Below are positions 18,396 through 27,928 of a DNA stretch of 64,000 nt, piece after piece. Origin of the DNA: Lachnospiraceae bacterium (GTDB taxonomy: Bacteria > Bacillota > Clostridia > Lachnospirales > Lachnospiraceae); contig JAGAQU010000062.1 of assembly GCA_017622575.1 (NCBI GenBank), forward strand, positions 1 through 64,000, read 5' to 3'. Position 1 is the stretch's first letter. Each line of letters starts with the position of its first letter. The notes under the pieces are model-generated. The model was not told where the DNA came from. It searched no databases and saw only the letters and a program-made list of their open reading frames with translations. A program made the translations under genes and the position numbers.

Positions 18396-19326
18396 GATTT
18401 TTATCTCCCTTCTTTAAGATTCCTGTAAGGGATATATTGATAATCATAATAAATACAAACAGCACCAGACCTATGGTAAAGAGAACCTGTCTGTGTACTC
18501 CTGAAGCGTATCCCATTTCCGCCACAATCGCTGTTGTCAGGAATCGAACGGAATTGAAAGGCAGAGGCATATTGACCGAGCTTCCCGACACCAGTGTGAT
18601 AGCCATAGCTTCACCGATGGCCCTGCCCACACCAAGTACAATTGCCGTGATAATGCCGGACTTTGCAGCCGGAATGATTACCTTAAAAATGGTCTGTATT
18701 TCAGAAGCGCCGAGAGCCAGTGATGCCGATTTTAAGGAAGCGGGGACCGCCCTGATGGCTGATTCGCTGATGTTGATCACCGTAGGCAGAATCATAATGG
18801 CGAGAACAATCACCGCGGAAAGCAGGTTCGCTCCTCCGGTGAACTGATGGGTTTCCGAATCTTTAAAAAGTGCCAGTTCCAGCTTATACATAAGAGGATT
18901 CAAAATCATAAGTCCCAGCAAGCCATAAATGACAGATGGAATACCTGCAAGCAGTTCTACCGCCGGTTTCACCACAGCCGCCAGTTTTTTTGGCGCCGTC
19001 TCTGCCAAAAAAACCGCCGTCAAAAGTCCAATTGGCACTCCGAGAAGCACTGCAAGAGTTGTTCCCACGATCGATGTTAATATGACATACAAAATTCCAT
19101 AAGACGGCTCCGCCGCTGTAGGCTTCCAGCTTGTTCCAAGCAGGATTTCCTTGATACCCACACTAAAAAGCGCCGGTGTACCGTTAATGACCATATAAAC
19201 CGTGATGGAAACAACCGCCAATATTGCAATAAAGGCGCACAGGGTAAAAATACCCTGTGCCGCTTTTTCCACCGCTGACTTATTTCTTCTGTTTCCTATG
19301 ATTGAAAAAGTCTGCTGATTTTCCAA
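18388..19326 (-). CDS. pstC: Phosphate ABC transporter permease PstC
   Basis: A 312-residue permease with six membrane spans and the loop ASLALGASEIQTIFKVIIPA that contacts PstB. The start appears to be TTG at 19326, with AGAGAGGTAACGATT upstream; no better ATG is in frame nearby. It partners PstA to form the channel. It overlaps pstA and follows pstS by 25 bases. Confidence 0.95.
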   Translation of the reverse strand: MENQQTFSIIGNRRNKSAVEKAAQGIFTLCAFIAILAVVSITVYMVINGTPALFSVGIKEILLGTSWKPTAAEPSYGILYVILTSIVGTTLAVLLGVPIGLLTAVFLAETAPKKLAAVVKPAVELLAGIPSVIYGLLGLMILNPLMYKLELALFKDSETHQFTGGANLLSAVIVLAIMILPTVINISESAIRAVPASLKSASLALGASEIQTIFKVIIPAAKSGIITAIVLGVGRAIGEAMAITLVSGSSVNMPLPFNSVRFLTTAIVAEMGYASGVHRQVLFTIGLVLFVFIMIINISLTGILKKGDKNHE

Positions 19327-19351
19327 AATCGTTACCTCTCTAAGTTGTCAA

Positions 19352-20296
19352 TTAGTCAACATTGATCAGACCAACGCCTGCTATTACTTCCTTACCTTCG
19401 TCAGATGCAAGGTATTCAAACAGTGCCTGAACTGCTTCGCTCTGCTCTGAAATCTCGCCTTTAGTTGCCATTACAAAAGGTCTGCTTAAGAAGTAGTTGC
19501 CTGCTTTAATATTCTCTGGCGTTGCTTCCACGCCTTCCAGTGATACAGCCACAACAGAATCATCAATTGCGTCGAGAGAGACATATCCGATAGCGCCGGG
19601 TGTGGATGCAACCTTAGCGATCACAGCACCTGTACTGTCAAGCTCGCTCGCATATGCGCATGCATCTTCAATCTTAAGAAGCTCCTCAAAGGCTCCTCTT
19701 GTACCGGAACCTGCCTCACGTCCCACTACTACGATAGGTGCGTCCTCTCCGCCAAGCTCGCTCCAGTTCTTAATCTCACCTTTATAAATGCTGATTAACT
19801 GATCCTTGGTCAAATCTTTAACTGTATTTGCAGGATCAACAACTACCGCAATACCATCGATTGCCACTATGTTCTCTACAACGCCTGCAGCCTTCTCTTC
19901 ATCCTTCAATGCTCTTGATGAATTACCGATATCAACACTGCCTGCTGTTACAGCTTCAATACCTGCGGAAGATCCTGTAAATTCTGCTGTTACTGTAACA
20001 CCGGGGTATTTTGCCATAAAGCTTTCTGCAACCGCATTGGCAAGCTTTTCCATAGATGTACTTCCTGCCATGGAAATTGAACCGCTAAGGTCAGCGTTTG
20101 CCTCTTCCTGTGCAGGTGCTTCTTCTGCAGGTGCCTCTTCTGCAGGTGCCTCTGTCTCTTCCGCTGCTTCTGCTGCGGTATCTGTGTTTTCTGTTGTCTC
20201 TGTAGCTGCTGTTTCCTTTGTGGATCCGCCGCAGGCCATTAAACTGAATGTCATTGCTGCTGCACATGTAAGTGCAAGAATTTTCTTCATTTTCAT
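19352..20296 (-). CDS. pstS: Phosphate-binding lipoprotein PstS
   Basis: Extracellular phosphate receptor of the Pst importer. A signal peptide ends in the lipobox SLMACGG. A low-complexity linker of Ala/Glu/Thr follows (residues about 25-70, with APAEEAPAEEAPAQEE), then a PBP-like domain with the phosphate-binding signatures AGSTSMEKL, TGSSAGIEAV and GREAGSGTRGAF. I place the start at the ATG at 20296; GAGGAG lies about ten bases upstream, and the earlier in-frame ATG would overlap it. An ATG two codons later is also possible. First gene of pstSCAB-phoU, behind a PHO box. Confidence 0.94.
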   Translation of the reverse strand: MKMKKILALTCAAAMTFSLMACGGSTKETAATETTENTDTAAEAAEETEAPAEEAPAEEAPAQEEANADLSGSISMAGSTSMEKLANAVAESFMAKYPGVTVTAEFTGSSAGIEAVTAGSVDIGNSSRALKDEEKAAGVVENIVAIDGIAVVVDPANTVKDLTKDQLISIYKGEIKNWSELGGEDAPIVVVGREAGSGTRGAFEELLKIEDACAYASELDSTGAVIAKVASTPGAIGYVSLDAIDDSVVAVSLEGVEATPENIKAGNYFLSRPFVMATKGEISEQSEAVQALFEYLASDEGKEVIAGVGLINVD

Positions 20297-20381
20297 CTTT
20301 TCATTTCTCCTCATTTTCTATCATATCTTTAGATGAAAATACGGTAGTCCGCAAATTACCTCTTTTCATCTTTGCAATGAC

Positions 20382-20447
20382 ATAATAGCATTCTGTTACC
20401 TCCGAAAATATCATGTTCAGGTAAGATGTTTGTAATTTTTATGTAAA
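20382..20447 (-). promoter_or_regulatory. PHO box and extended -10 promoter of pstS
   Basis: On the minus strand three hexamers recur exactly every 11 bases: TTTACA (20442-20447), ATTACA (20431-20436) and CTTACC (20420-20425). This is the arrangement known for PhoP binding in Gram-positive bacteria (TTAACA-like repeats, 11-bp period). An extended -10, TGCTATTAT (20382-20390), lies about 30 bases downstream with no good -35 box, as expected for an activated promoter. Confidence 0.75.
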
Positions 20448-20475
20448 ACTCTCTGTTTTTACTCTGCATCAGGGC

Positions 20476-20512
20476 AAAAAAATCCGGAAGCATATGAGCT
20501 TCCGGATTTTTT
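20476..20512. terminator. Bidirectional rho-independent terminator after mfd
   Basis: An 11-bp GC-rich stem (AATCCGGAAGC at 20481-20491 with GCTTCCGGATT at 20498-20508), a 6-base loop, and A and T runs on the two flanks, so it can act on either strand. It ends the pth-mfd transcript and insulates pstS. Confidence 0.9.
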
Positions 20513-20527
20513 CATACTCTGTTATTT

Positions 20528-23500
20528 TTAAAGCAAAACTTCCTGCATTTCCTTTAATAGTTCTTCTGCAAGGGAAAGAAGTCTCTGACCGTCTTTCTCT
20601 GCTACACCGCATCGCCGATAGCGGTGCATGAACTGCACCTGTTTATAGTTAAAAGTAAGTTTTTCCCTCTTTTTTAGCAGTTCGGGAATTCTCTCCGCAT
20701 GAATATCCGCATCCTTCTTAAGAATAAAAGAGAGTTCTCCGTTTTTCCCTTTTACATCAGTAATATATAGCTGATGCGCCTTTACCCTGATCATGGAAAT
20801 ACGGAACAGATTGATAACCGGCAAAGGAGTTTCCCCAAAACGGTCTAAAAGCTCTTCCTTCATATCTTCGCATTCCGTCTGATTTTCAAGTCCTGCTATC
20901 CTCTTATAGATATCCAGCTTCTGCACTTCGTTCACAATATAGGTGGGCGGTATAAACGCATCCACGTCAAGATCAACTGTGGTATTGAAGTCCTCTTTCG
21001 TGCTGATGCCTTTCAAACTCTTAACGGCTTCATTCAGCATCTTGCAGTACAGATCGTAGCCTACGGCCTGCATATGTCCATGCTGCCGCACACCGAGAAG
21101 ATTGCCGGCACCTCTGATCTCCAGGTCACGCATAGCAATTTTAAATCCGCTTCCCAGCTCCGTAAACTCCTTAATGGCCGCCAGTCTCTTTTCTGCCACT
21201 TCTTTCAGAACCTTATCCCTCTTATACATCAGAAAGGCATATGCTGTTCTGTTACTTCTTCCCACACGACCTCGAAGCTGATAAAGCTGGGAAAGCCCCA
21301 TGTTATCCGAATCGTGAATGATCATGGTGTTCACATTGGATATATCAAGCCCCGTCTCAATAATGGTAGTGGAAACAAGCACATCGATTTCTCCGTTGAT
21401 AAAGTTGTACATGATCTTTTCCAGTTCGCGTTCCTGCATCTGTCCATGAGCAAATGCAACATTAGCCTCCGGCACCAGACTCTGAATCCTGGATGAAACA
21501 TCCGCAATATTATTGACACGGTTGTATACATAATACACCTGACCGTTTCTGGAAAGTTCTCTGACAATAGCCTCCCTCACCATCTCTTCATTATATTCAA
21601 GGACATAAGTCTGGATGGGCAGCCTGTCACCGGGCGCTTCCTCAAGAACACTCATATCCCGGATTCCAATCAGGCTCATGTGTAAAGTTCTGGGAATAGG
21701 CGTTGCCGTCAGTGTAAGCACATCCACCTGTTCCTTCATCTTCTTAATCTTTTCCTTATGCGCCACGCCAAAACGTTGTTCCTCATCAACGATCAAAAGC
21801 CCCAGATCTTTGAAGGTAACATCAGAAGACAGGACCCTGTGAGTACCAATCACGATATCCACTAATCCTTTTTTCAAATCTTCCACTGTCTTTTTCTGTT
21901 GGGAGCTGCTCCTGAATCTCGACAGCAGATCCACTCTGACCGGGAAATCCTTCATTCTCTGTACAAATGTGTTGTAGTGCTGCTGTGCCAGAATTGTAGT
22001 GGGCACCAGATACACCACCTGTTTCCCCTCCTGTACCGCTTTAAAAGCAGCGCGGATTGCAATTTCAGTCTTTCCATAGCCTACATCTCCACAGATCAGA
22101 CGATCCATGATCTTGTTACTTTCCATATCCGCTTTTGTGGCTTCAATGGCTGCCAGCTGGTCTTCTGTTTCCTCATAGGGAAACATCTCCTCAAATTCTC
22201 TCTGCCATACTGTATCTTTTCCGAAAGCATATCCTTCCGACTGTTGCCTGACAGCGTAAAGTTCTACCAGATCCCTGGCCACTTCACAGGCAGCTTCCTT
22301 TGCCTTATTCTTAGTCTTTGTCCACTCCTGGGTTCCCAGTTTGTTCAACTTTGGCTTCCTTGCGTCAGCGGAAGCATACTTCTGTATCACATCAAGACCG
22401 GTTGCCAGGACATAAAGATTGCCGCCATCGCGGTACTCAATCTTGATATAATCTTTGACTACTTTGTCTACCTCAACCTTTTCAATACCCTTATAAATTC
22501 CCAGTCCGTGATTTTCATGAACCACATAATCTCCGATCTGCAGTTCCGAAAAGTCATTGATTTTTCTTCCTTCGTATTGTTTTTTCTTTTTCTTTTTTTT
22601 CTTTTCTGCTCCGAAAATATCGCTTTCGGAAATCACCGCAAATTTCAGCAGCGGATATTCAAAACCTTTCACTACTCTCCCGTAAAAGGTCATGATCTCC
22701 CCCGGCTTTATTTCCCTATCGGGGTTTTCCGTATAAAAAGCAGCCAGATCATTTTCACTGAGATCCCTGGCCAGTCTTGCAGCACGAGTCCTTGAACCCG
22801 AAAGAAGCAACACTCTGAAACCGTTCTTCTTATACCTTTTCAGATCCTGAAGCAGCGCCTCAAAGCTATTGTTATAAGAGGAAATACTCTTGGCTGAGAT
22901 ATCAGCTTTCCTATCTGCCTTGATCAGGGATGTTTTCAGATCAAGGGCAGAAAGCGTTACCGTTCTGTAATTTGACAGCTTGGCAGTAATTTCGGAAAGA
23001 GAATACAAAAGATCTGTCTGTCCGGGAAGAATGTATCCCTTTTCAAGGCGGTGCATCATGCTTTCCCTGAATTCCAGTTCCACCGCATCCGCATGCTCCT
23101 TCACTCTGGCAGGTTCATCAATAAATACACAGGTTCTGTCCTTGTCAAAAAGTTCCAAAAACGAAACTGTTTCCTCATAAAAATAATGTACATAACTGTC
23201 CAGATTGACTAAATTTTTAAACTCAAAAACTTCTTCTTTTAATTCTTTTATCTGAGTCTCTACCCGGTGTGCTTCTTCGGTATGGAAATCCTCTCGCAGC
23301 TTTTGTGCAAAGCTTTTTCCTTCCTTTTCGATTTTTTCCATACCCTTTTTCAATTGTTCCTCAGACAGGGTCATTTCGCATGCCGGATATATACTGATAC
23401 TGGAAAGCTTCTCAATAGAGCGCTGACTTAAGATATCAAAGCTCCTGATGGATTCCACTTCGTCTCCCCAAAGTTCTATACGATAAGGATTTTCCTCCGT

Positions 23501-24049
23501 CAGATCAAAAATATCCACAATACCGCCCCGAATGCTGAACTGTCCCGGAGCCTCTACCTGATAGGTTTTCTCATAGCCAAGCTTCACAAGCTTGCGTGAT
23601 AATTCACTTTCATCTACTGTCGTCTGTCCGTTAATGGAAATAACATTTTCTTTCCAGACAGAAAGAGGAATCTGCTGTGACATAAGGCTGCTGAAAGTTG
23701 TCACTACCGTAAAAGGCTTTCCCTCCGCCATCCGGCGAAGACACTTCAGTCTCTCCTTCGTCAACTCATTTCCATGAATATCAGCCTGATAAAAAATAAG
23801 ATCTCTCGCCGGATAGCAGGTGACATTTCTGTCATAAAATCGGTAATCCTCCTGGATTTCCTTCACTCTGAGGTCACTGAAAGTAACGATGAGTCTCTCT
23901 TTAAACCCATCGCTAAGCCCATATACCATATGAAGCTTCTGAGACTCCACACATCCGGTAAGTGCTGCCGCCTTTCCCGGCTTTTTCAGAAGTGATCTTA
24001 CCTCTTCAAATTCTAAAAGTTCATGAAGCGGCGCCGTCAGTGCCCTCAT
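20528..24049 (-). CDS. mfd: Transcription-repair coupling factor Mfd
   Basis: A 1173-residue DNA translocase that removes stalled RNA polymerase and recruits UvrA. Order visible: UvrB-like N-terminal module, the RNA-polymerase-interaction domain starting near GDYVVHENHGLGIYKG, the RecG-like helicase core with GDVGYGKTE (Walker A) and DEEQRFGV (DEEQ box), TATPIPRTLHMS, QLRGRVGRS, and the C-terminal TRCF domain. A run of eight lysines lies at about residues 481-489, just before the RNA-polymerase-interaction domain. I start at the ATG at 24049 (AAGGAGATACAGATT upstream); the reading 17 codons longer overlaps pth. It follows pth by 13 bases. Confidence 0.97.
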   Translation of the reverse strand: MRALTAPLHELLEFEEVRSLLKKPGKAAALTGCVESQKLHMVYGLSDGFKERLIVTFSDLRVKEIQEDYRFYDRNVTCYPARDLIFYQADIHGNELTKERLKCLRRMAEGKPFTVVTTFSSLMSQQIPLSVWKENVISINGQTTVDESELSRKLVKLGYEKTYQVEAPGQFSIRGGIVDIFDLTEENPYRIELWGDEVESIRSFDILSQRSIEKLSSISIYPACEMTLSEEQLKKGMEKIEKEGKSFAQKLREDFHTEEAHRVETQIKELKEEVFEFKNLVNLDSYVHYFYEETVSFLELFDKDRTCVFIDEPARVKEHADAVELEFRESMMHRLEKGYILPGQTDLLYSLSEITAKLSNYRTVTLSALDLKTSLIKADRKADISAKSISSYNNSFEALLQDLKRYKKNGFRVLLLSGSRTRAARLARDLSENDLAAFYTENPDREIKPGEIMTFYGRVVKGFEYPLLKFAVISESDIFGAEKKKKKKKKQYEGRKINDFSELQIGDYVVHENHGLGIYKGIEKVEVDKVVKDYIKIEYRDGGNLYVLATGLDVIQKYASADARKPKLNKLGTQEWTKTKNKAKEAACEVARDLVELYAVRQQSEGYAFGKDTVWQREFEEMFPYEETEDQLAAIEATKADMESNKIMDRLICGDVGYGKTEIAIRAAFKAVQEGKQVVYLVPTTILAQQHYNTFVQRMKDFPVRVDLLSRFRSSSQQKKTVEDLKKGLVDIVIGTHRVLSSDVTFKDLGLLIVDEEQRFGVAHKEKIKKMKEQVDVLTLTATPIPRTLHMSLIGIRDMSVLEEAPGDRLPIQTYVLEYNEEMVREAIVRELSRNGQVYYVYNRVNNIADVSSRIQSLVPEANVAFAHGQMQERELEKIMYNFINGEIDVLVSTTIIETGLDISNVNTMIIHDSDNMGLSQLYQLRGRVGRSNRTAYAFLMYKRDKVLKEVAEKRLAAIKEFTELGSGFKIAMRDLEIRGAGNLLGVRQHGHMQAVGYDLYCKMLNEAVKSLKGISTKEDFNTTVDLDVDAFIPPTYIVNEVQKLDIYKRIAGLENQTECEDMKEELLDRFGETPLPVINLFRISMIRVKAHQLYITDVKGKNGELSFILKKDADIHAERIPELLKKREKLTFNYKQVQFMHRYRRCGVAEKDGQRLLSLAEELLKEMQEVLL

Positions 24050-24062
24050 AATCTGTATCTCC

Positions 24063-24680
24063 TTAACCGTTATCGGCAGAGCTCTCTGCCTCTTTTTCAC
24101 TTTTTTTTGCGGTCTTTTTTGTATTATAAAGATTCATTGCTTTATCGATACCGTCACTCATAATGGTCTCTATGGCGAGAACCGCAGTCTTTTTACTTTC
24201 CGCAAGGATCTTTTCTTCTTCCTTGCTGAAATGACCAAGGACATAATCCGCCAGATTATAACCTGCCGGTTTATCTCCTACTCCCATTTTAATCCGCATG
24301 AAGTTCTCATGTCCCAAATGGGCAATAATATTTTTAAGACCATTGTGGCCGCCGGCACTACCCTTTTTCCGCATCCGGATTTGTCCCACATCCAGACTGA
24401 TATCATCAGCCACAACAATGAGCTGCGATGTTTCATCTATCTTGTAAAAATTAGTGACTTCCCGGATGCATTCTCCGCTCAGATTCATAAAGGTAAGAGG
24501 TTTGACGAGAACCACCTTCTCCCCGCCTATCATTCCCTTACCGATCAGCCCTTTAAATTTACTCTCCGTCACTCTAATATTATATTTTCCTGCCAGTTCA
24601 TCAATAACCTGCCAGCCTATATTATGTCTTGTTTCCTCATATTGTTTTCCCGGATTGCCCAATCCTGCAATGATATACAT
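24063..24680 (-). CDS. pth: Peptidyl-tRNA hydrolase
   Basis: Frees tRNA from peptidyl-tRNAs that drop off the ribosome; cytoplasmic. It has the signatures GLGNPGKQYEETRHNIGW with catalytic His20, LVKPLTFMNLSGE and GSAGGHNGLKNI. At 205 residues it is slightly longer than usual because of a C-terminal Lys/Glu-rich tail (KKTAKKSEKEAESS). It forms an operon with mfd. Confidence 0.96.
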   Translation of the reverse strand: MYIIAGLGNPGKQYEETRHNIGWQVIDELAGKYNIRVTESKFKGLIGKGMIGGEKVVLVKPLTFMNLSGECIREVTNFYKIDETSQLIVVADDISLDVGQIRMRKKGSAGGHNGLKNIIAHLGHENFMRIKMGVGDKPAGYNLADYVLGHFSKEEEKILAESKKTAVLAIETIMSDGIDKAMNLYNTKKTAKKSEKEAESSADNG

Positions 24681-24721
24681 TTTTTACTCCTGTCTCACTA
24701 TTTTGTTCAATTTGCTACTCT

Positions 24722-24750
24722 ATATTATAATGAAATGAAACGGTTGTCAA
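24722..24750 (-). promoter_or_regulatory. Sigma-A promoter of pth-mfd
   Basis: Minus strand -35 TTGACA (24745-24750), 17 bases, -10 TAATAT (24722-24727); TATAAT at 24724-24729 with 15-base spacing is the alternative. It lies between the spoVG terminator and pth. Confidence 0.7.
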
Positions 24751-24788
24751 AAGAAGGTTTTGAGAAAATATCTGACCTCGATGTGCAG

Positions 24789-24820
24789 AAAAACAGAGGT
24801 GCTTTTGCACCTCTGTTTTT
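24789..24820. terminator. Bidirectional terminator after spoVG
   Basis: A 14-bp stem AAAAACAGAGGTGC / GCACCTCTGTTTTT around a TTTT loop, with the A and T runs as stem ends. It lies about 40 bases downstream of the spoVG stop on the minus strand. Confidence 0.9.
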
Positions 24821-24859
24821 CTTACTGGTTTAGGCTTTATTAGCATACTTTCACCGCTT

Positions 24860-25132
24860 TTATTCAATGTCCGGCTCCAGCAATGCTTGTTCATATTTTT
24901 CCAAAATAATTTTTTGGATATTTTCCCTTGTACCGGAATTAATAGGATGGGCAATATCCCTGTACTCACCATCAGTGGCCTTCTTACTGGGCATTGCTAT
25001 GAACATTCCCTTTTCGCCCTCAATCACTTTAATGTCATGGATTACGAACTCATCATCAATGGTAATGGAAACAATAGCTCGCATCTTTCCTTCCTTCGTA
25101 ATCTTTCTTACTCGTACATCTGTAATCTGCAT
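24860..25132 (-). CDS. spoVG: SpoVG family regulator
   Basis: A 90-residue nucleic-acid-binding protein of the conserved SpoVG family ([45 protein letters not shown]). In Bacillus it acts in sporulation septation; in other Firmicutes it is a global site-specific DNA/RNA-binding regulator. The start has AGGGGGACGGATTGAA. It stands alone, with its own terminator downstream; the glgD stop is about 56 bases upstream, so it has its own promoter or is read through from glgCD. Confidence 0.96.
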   Translation of the reverse strand: MQITDVRVRKITKEGKMRAIVSITIDDEFVIHDIKVIEGEKGMFIAMPSKKATDGEYRDIAHPINSGTRENIQKIILEKYEQALLEPDIE

Positions 25133-25188
25133 TTCAATCCGTCCCCCTAGTTTAGTATACTATAATCCCTGTAGCTGCTTCTCCTTCT

Positions 25189-26310
25189 CTAAATAACAAA
25201 TCTGTCATTTCTCTCAATGACAATCTTAATATTTCCGTTTTCTCCCGCATGATATGAGTTCGCCCTGATGGTACCATGGCTCTCCACAATACAGTTTTCA
25301 ATATGAGTATTGTCACCAATATAAACATCATTCAAAATAATGGAATTCTTGATATAACAGTTATTTCCAATATATGCTTTCTTAAATACAACAGAATCTT
25401 CCACTGTACCATTTACAATACAGCCGCTGGAGATCAAACTGTTTTTGATCTTGGATCCAACATTGTACTTGGCCGGAGGCAGATCATCAACCTTAGAGTA
25501 GATATCAGGATACTGCTTGAAGAAGTAATCTCTGGTTTCCGCTTTCAGGAAGTCCATATTCGTATTGAAATAGTCGTTGACAGTCGCAATATTACTCCAG
25601 TATTCCTGAAGCTTATAACCATAAATTCTCTTCATGTTCTTGTAGCGGATCAGAATATCCTTTACAAAATCATATCGCTCTTCTTCAGCGCACTTCTCAA
25701 TCATTTCAATCAGCTGTCGTCTTCTTACCACATAGATACCGCAGGAAACGGTATTTGACTTTGCCACTACCGGCTTCTCTTCAAACTCTTCGATCCGGCT
25801 CTCTTCATTCATCTTGATTGTACCGAAACGGTCCACATTGATATTCGGTCCCATGTCCTTGCAGACAACAGTAATATCTGCTTTCTTTGCAATGTGGTAT
25901 TCCAGAACTTTATTGTAATCCAGCTTGTAAACACAGTCTCCTGATGCGATAACCACATAAGGCTCATGACTGTTCTTAAGGAAAGCAAGATTCTGTGCAA
26001 TGGCATCGGCAGTTCCCCTGTACCAGGAATTGCTTTCCGCCGTAACGGAAGGTGTGAGTACATACAAGCCTCCCTGCTTCCGTCCAAAGTCCCACCATTT
26101 GGATGAACTTAAGTGTTCATTCAGACTTCTTGCATTGTACTGAGTCAGGACTGCTACCTTCTGAATGTGGGAGTTTGTCATATTACTCAGTGCAAAATCA
26201 ATACTTCTGTAGCTGCCTGCAATGGGCATGGCGCACACTGCTCTTTTTGTGGAAAGCTCTTTCATCCTGTAGCTGCTTCCACCTGCTAAAATAATACCGA
26301 TTGCTCTCAC
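25189..26310 (-). CDS. glgD: Glucose-1-phosphate adenylyltransferase subunit GlgD
   Basis: The GlgD-type partner of ADP-glucose pyrophosphorylase in glycogen synthesis, 373 residues. The nucleotidyltransferase start is [25 protein letters not shown], where GlgC has the canonical GGQGSRLG loop. The left-handed beta-helix hexapeptide repeats form the C-terminal third ([27 protein letters not shown]). In Firmicutes GlgD is generally weakly active or regulatory. Translation starts at GTG (26310), overlapping the glgC stop as GTGA, so the two subunits are coupled. Confidence 0.95.
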   Translation of the reverse strand: MRAIGIILAGGSSYRMKELSTKRAVCAMPIAGSYRSIDFALSNMTNSHIQKVAVLTQYNARSLNEHLSSSKWWDFGRKQGGLYVLTPSVTAESNSWYRGTADAIAQNLAFLKNSHEPYVVIASGDCVYKLDYNKVLEYHIAKKADITVVCKDMGPNINVDRFGTIKMNEESRIEEFEEKPVVAKSNTVSCGIYVVRRRQLIEMIEKCAEEERYDFVKDILIRYKNMKRIYGYKLQEYWSNIATVNDYFNTNMDFLKAETRDYFFKQYPDIYSKVDDLPPAKYNVGSKIKNSLISSGCIVNGTVEDSVVFKKAYIGNNCYIKNSIILNDVYIGDNTHIENCIVESHGTIRANSYHAGENGNIKIVIERNDRFVI

Positions 26311-27581
26311 TTTTCATCACCTGCCTTAATTAATGTTTTACCGCTTGCGAGGCAGTTATCCGGGAAATCTTCAGCCGTAGTAACACCAAACACGCATGTA
26401 TTTTTACCAACCGTCACACCATCAGGTATGATACTCTTTTCGCCGATGGTGACAATGCCGTTATTGTAAATATGAGGATCTGTTTCATTAGGAGCCTCAG
26501 CACCGATACCCAGCTTTACCTGATTGCCTACTATTACATTCTCTGCAATAATAGCCTTATTCAATTCACAGCCGTCACCGATCACGGTGCCGTTCATGAT
26601 AATGGAGTCACGAACAACGGTATCTTTTCCGATGGTAACGCCACAGCCTATCACGGAATTATACACTTTGCCGTAAATATCGCTTCCTTCACCGATAATG
26701 CTTCTCTCCACCACACTGTTATCTGCTATGTACTGAGGAGGAAGGATTTCACTCTTTGTGTAAATCTTCCAATATTCCTCATACAGATTGAATTCGGGTA
26801 CAATATCGATCAGTTCCATATTGGCCTGCCAATAGGAATTCAGCGTTCCCACATCCTTCCAGTATCCGTTAAATTCAAACGCATATAAAGGTGCTCCCTT
26901 GCCATGGCAGTATGGAATAATGTGTTTACCGAAGTCGAGACCGGGCTGTTCTGCATTGGCAAGCAATGCCTCTTTCAATGTCTTCCAATTAAAAATATAA
27001 ATACCCATAGACGCAAGATTGCTTCTGGGATTTGCCGGTTTTTCCTCAAAATCGGTGATCTTTCTGTCTTCATCCGTAATCATGATACCAAAACGCTTTG
27101 CCTCCTCCATGGGAACCGGCATAACGGCAATGGTACATTCTGCTCCCTTTTCCTTATGGAAATCAAGCATAACCTCATAATCCATTTTATAAATATGGTC
27201 ACCTGACAAAATCAGAATATATTCGGGATTAAAGCTTTCCATATAATCAATATTCTGGTATATGGCATTCGCAGTTCCTGTATACCATTCACTGTTGGTA
27301 ACCTTTTCATATGGCGGAAGTACACTCACACCTCCGATGTTTCTGTCCAGATCCCACGGAATACCGATACCGATATGTGTATTCAGTCTTAAGGGCTGGT
27401 ACTGTGTCAACACACCTACCGTATCAACACCCGAATTAATGCAGTTGCTCAGCGGGAAATCAATGATCCGGTATTTTCCTCCAAAAGATACCGCGGGCTT
27501 GGCTACTTTTGAAGTAAGAACGCCCAATCTGCTTCCCTGACCACCAGCTAATAACATGGCAATCATTTCTTTCTTAATCAT
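26307..27581 (-). CDS. glgC: Glucose-1-phosphate adenylyltransferase, catalytic subunit GlgC
   Basis: Makes ADP-glucose from ATP and glucose-1-phosphate, the committed step of glycogen synthesis. The 424-residue protein has the catalytic [16 protein letters not shown] loop, [21 protein letters not shown] and the beta-helix C-terminus. I start at the ATG at 27581, with AAGAGGTGATGAC before it, which gives the normal N-terminus [14 protein letters not shown]; an in-frame start 25 codons earlier has no family similarity. It is followed by glgD with a 4-base overlap. A palindrome sits on its promoter. Confidence 0.96.
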   Translation of the reverse strand: MIKKEMIAMLLAGGQGSRLGVLTSKVAKPAVSFGGKYRIIDFPLSNCINSGVDTVGVLTQYQPLRLNTHIGIGIPWDLDRNIGGVSVLPPYEKVTNSEWYTGTANAIYQNIDYMESFNPEYILILSGDHIYKMDYEVMLDFHKEKGAECTIAVMPVPMEEAKRFGIMITDEDRKITDFEEKPANPRSNLASMGIYIFNWKTLKEALLANAEQPGLDFGKHIIPYCHGKGAPLYAFEFNGYWKDVGTLNSYWQANMELIDIVPEFNLYEEYWKIYTKSEILPPQYIADNSVVERSIIGEGSDIYGKVYNSVIGCGVTIGKDTVVRDSIIMNGTVIGDGCELNKAIIAENVIVGNQVKLGIGAEAPNETDPHIYNNGIVTIGEKSIIPDGVTVGKNTCVFGVTTAEDFPDNCLASGKTLIKAGDEK

Positions 27582-27673
27582 GTCATCACCTCTTACCAGT
27601 AATTTTTTTGCAATAAAGCCATCATTTAATAATCGGTCTACCGATATATGTAGCAATTATTAAATTTACGAAT

Positions 27674-27705
27674 AGTATACCATATATTCACCTGAATGTG
27701 AATAT
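27674..27705 (-). promoter_or_regulatory. glgC promoter with overlapping palindromic operator
   Basis: Minus strand -35 TTCACA (27697-27702), 17 bases, -10 TATACT (27674-27679). A perfect inverted repeat ATATTCAC-N6-GTGAATAT (27684-27705) covers the -35 box and spacer, which is where a repressor would bind. The regulator is unknown. Confidence 0.6.
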
Positions 27706-27852
27706 TTTTTACAAAAAAATTACTGTATTTTGCTATTTTTATGTAAATATTTTACAATATTTTTTCCGTTTTAAAAGATAGTTTTTTGTTTGATTTACAA
27801 CATTTTGTATGCCGTGAGCATTCTCATCCATACATTTTGTTCAAAATGCCAT

Positions 27853-27880
27853 TTGTTTTTTCTTACATATTCATTATAAT
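27853..27880 (+). promoter_or_regulatory. Sigma-A promoter of murC
   Basis: Plus strand -35 TTGTTT (27853-27858), 16 bases, -10 TATAAT (27875-27880), about 48 bases before the murC ATG, whose ribosome binding site is CGGAGG. Confidence 0.6.
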
Positions 27881-27928
27881 GATATTTGTAAAAATGAATA
27901 TACTATTTAGTTATCGGAGGCTATTACC

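Larger units (their letters stand above)
27582..27928. other. Divergent glgC / murC control region (347 bp)
   Basis: No gene here. It holds the glgC promoter with a palindrome over its -35 box, the murC promoter, and a very A/T-rich middle with several TTTACA-like words, including the small inverted repeat TGTAAA-TAT-TTTACA near 27740. Close to glgC the arms TTTAATAAT and ATTATTAAA form a further weak inverted repeat. Confidence 0.6.
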
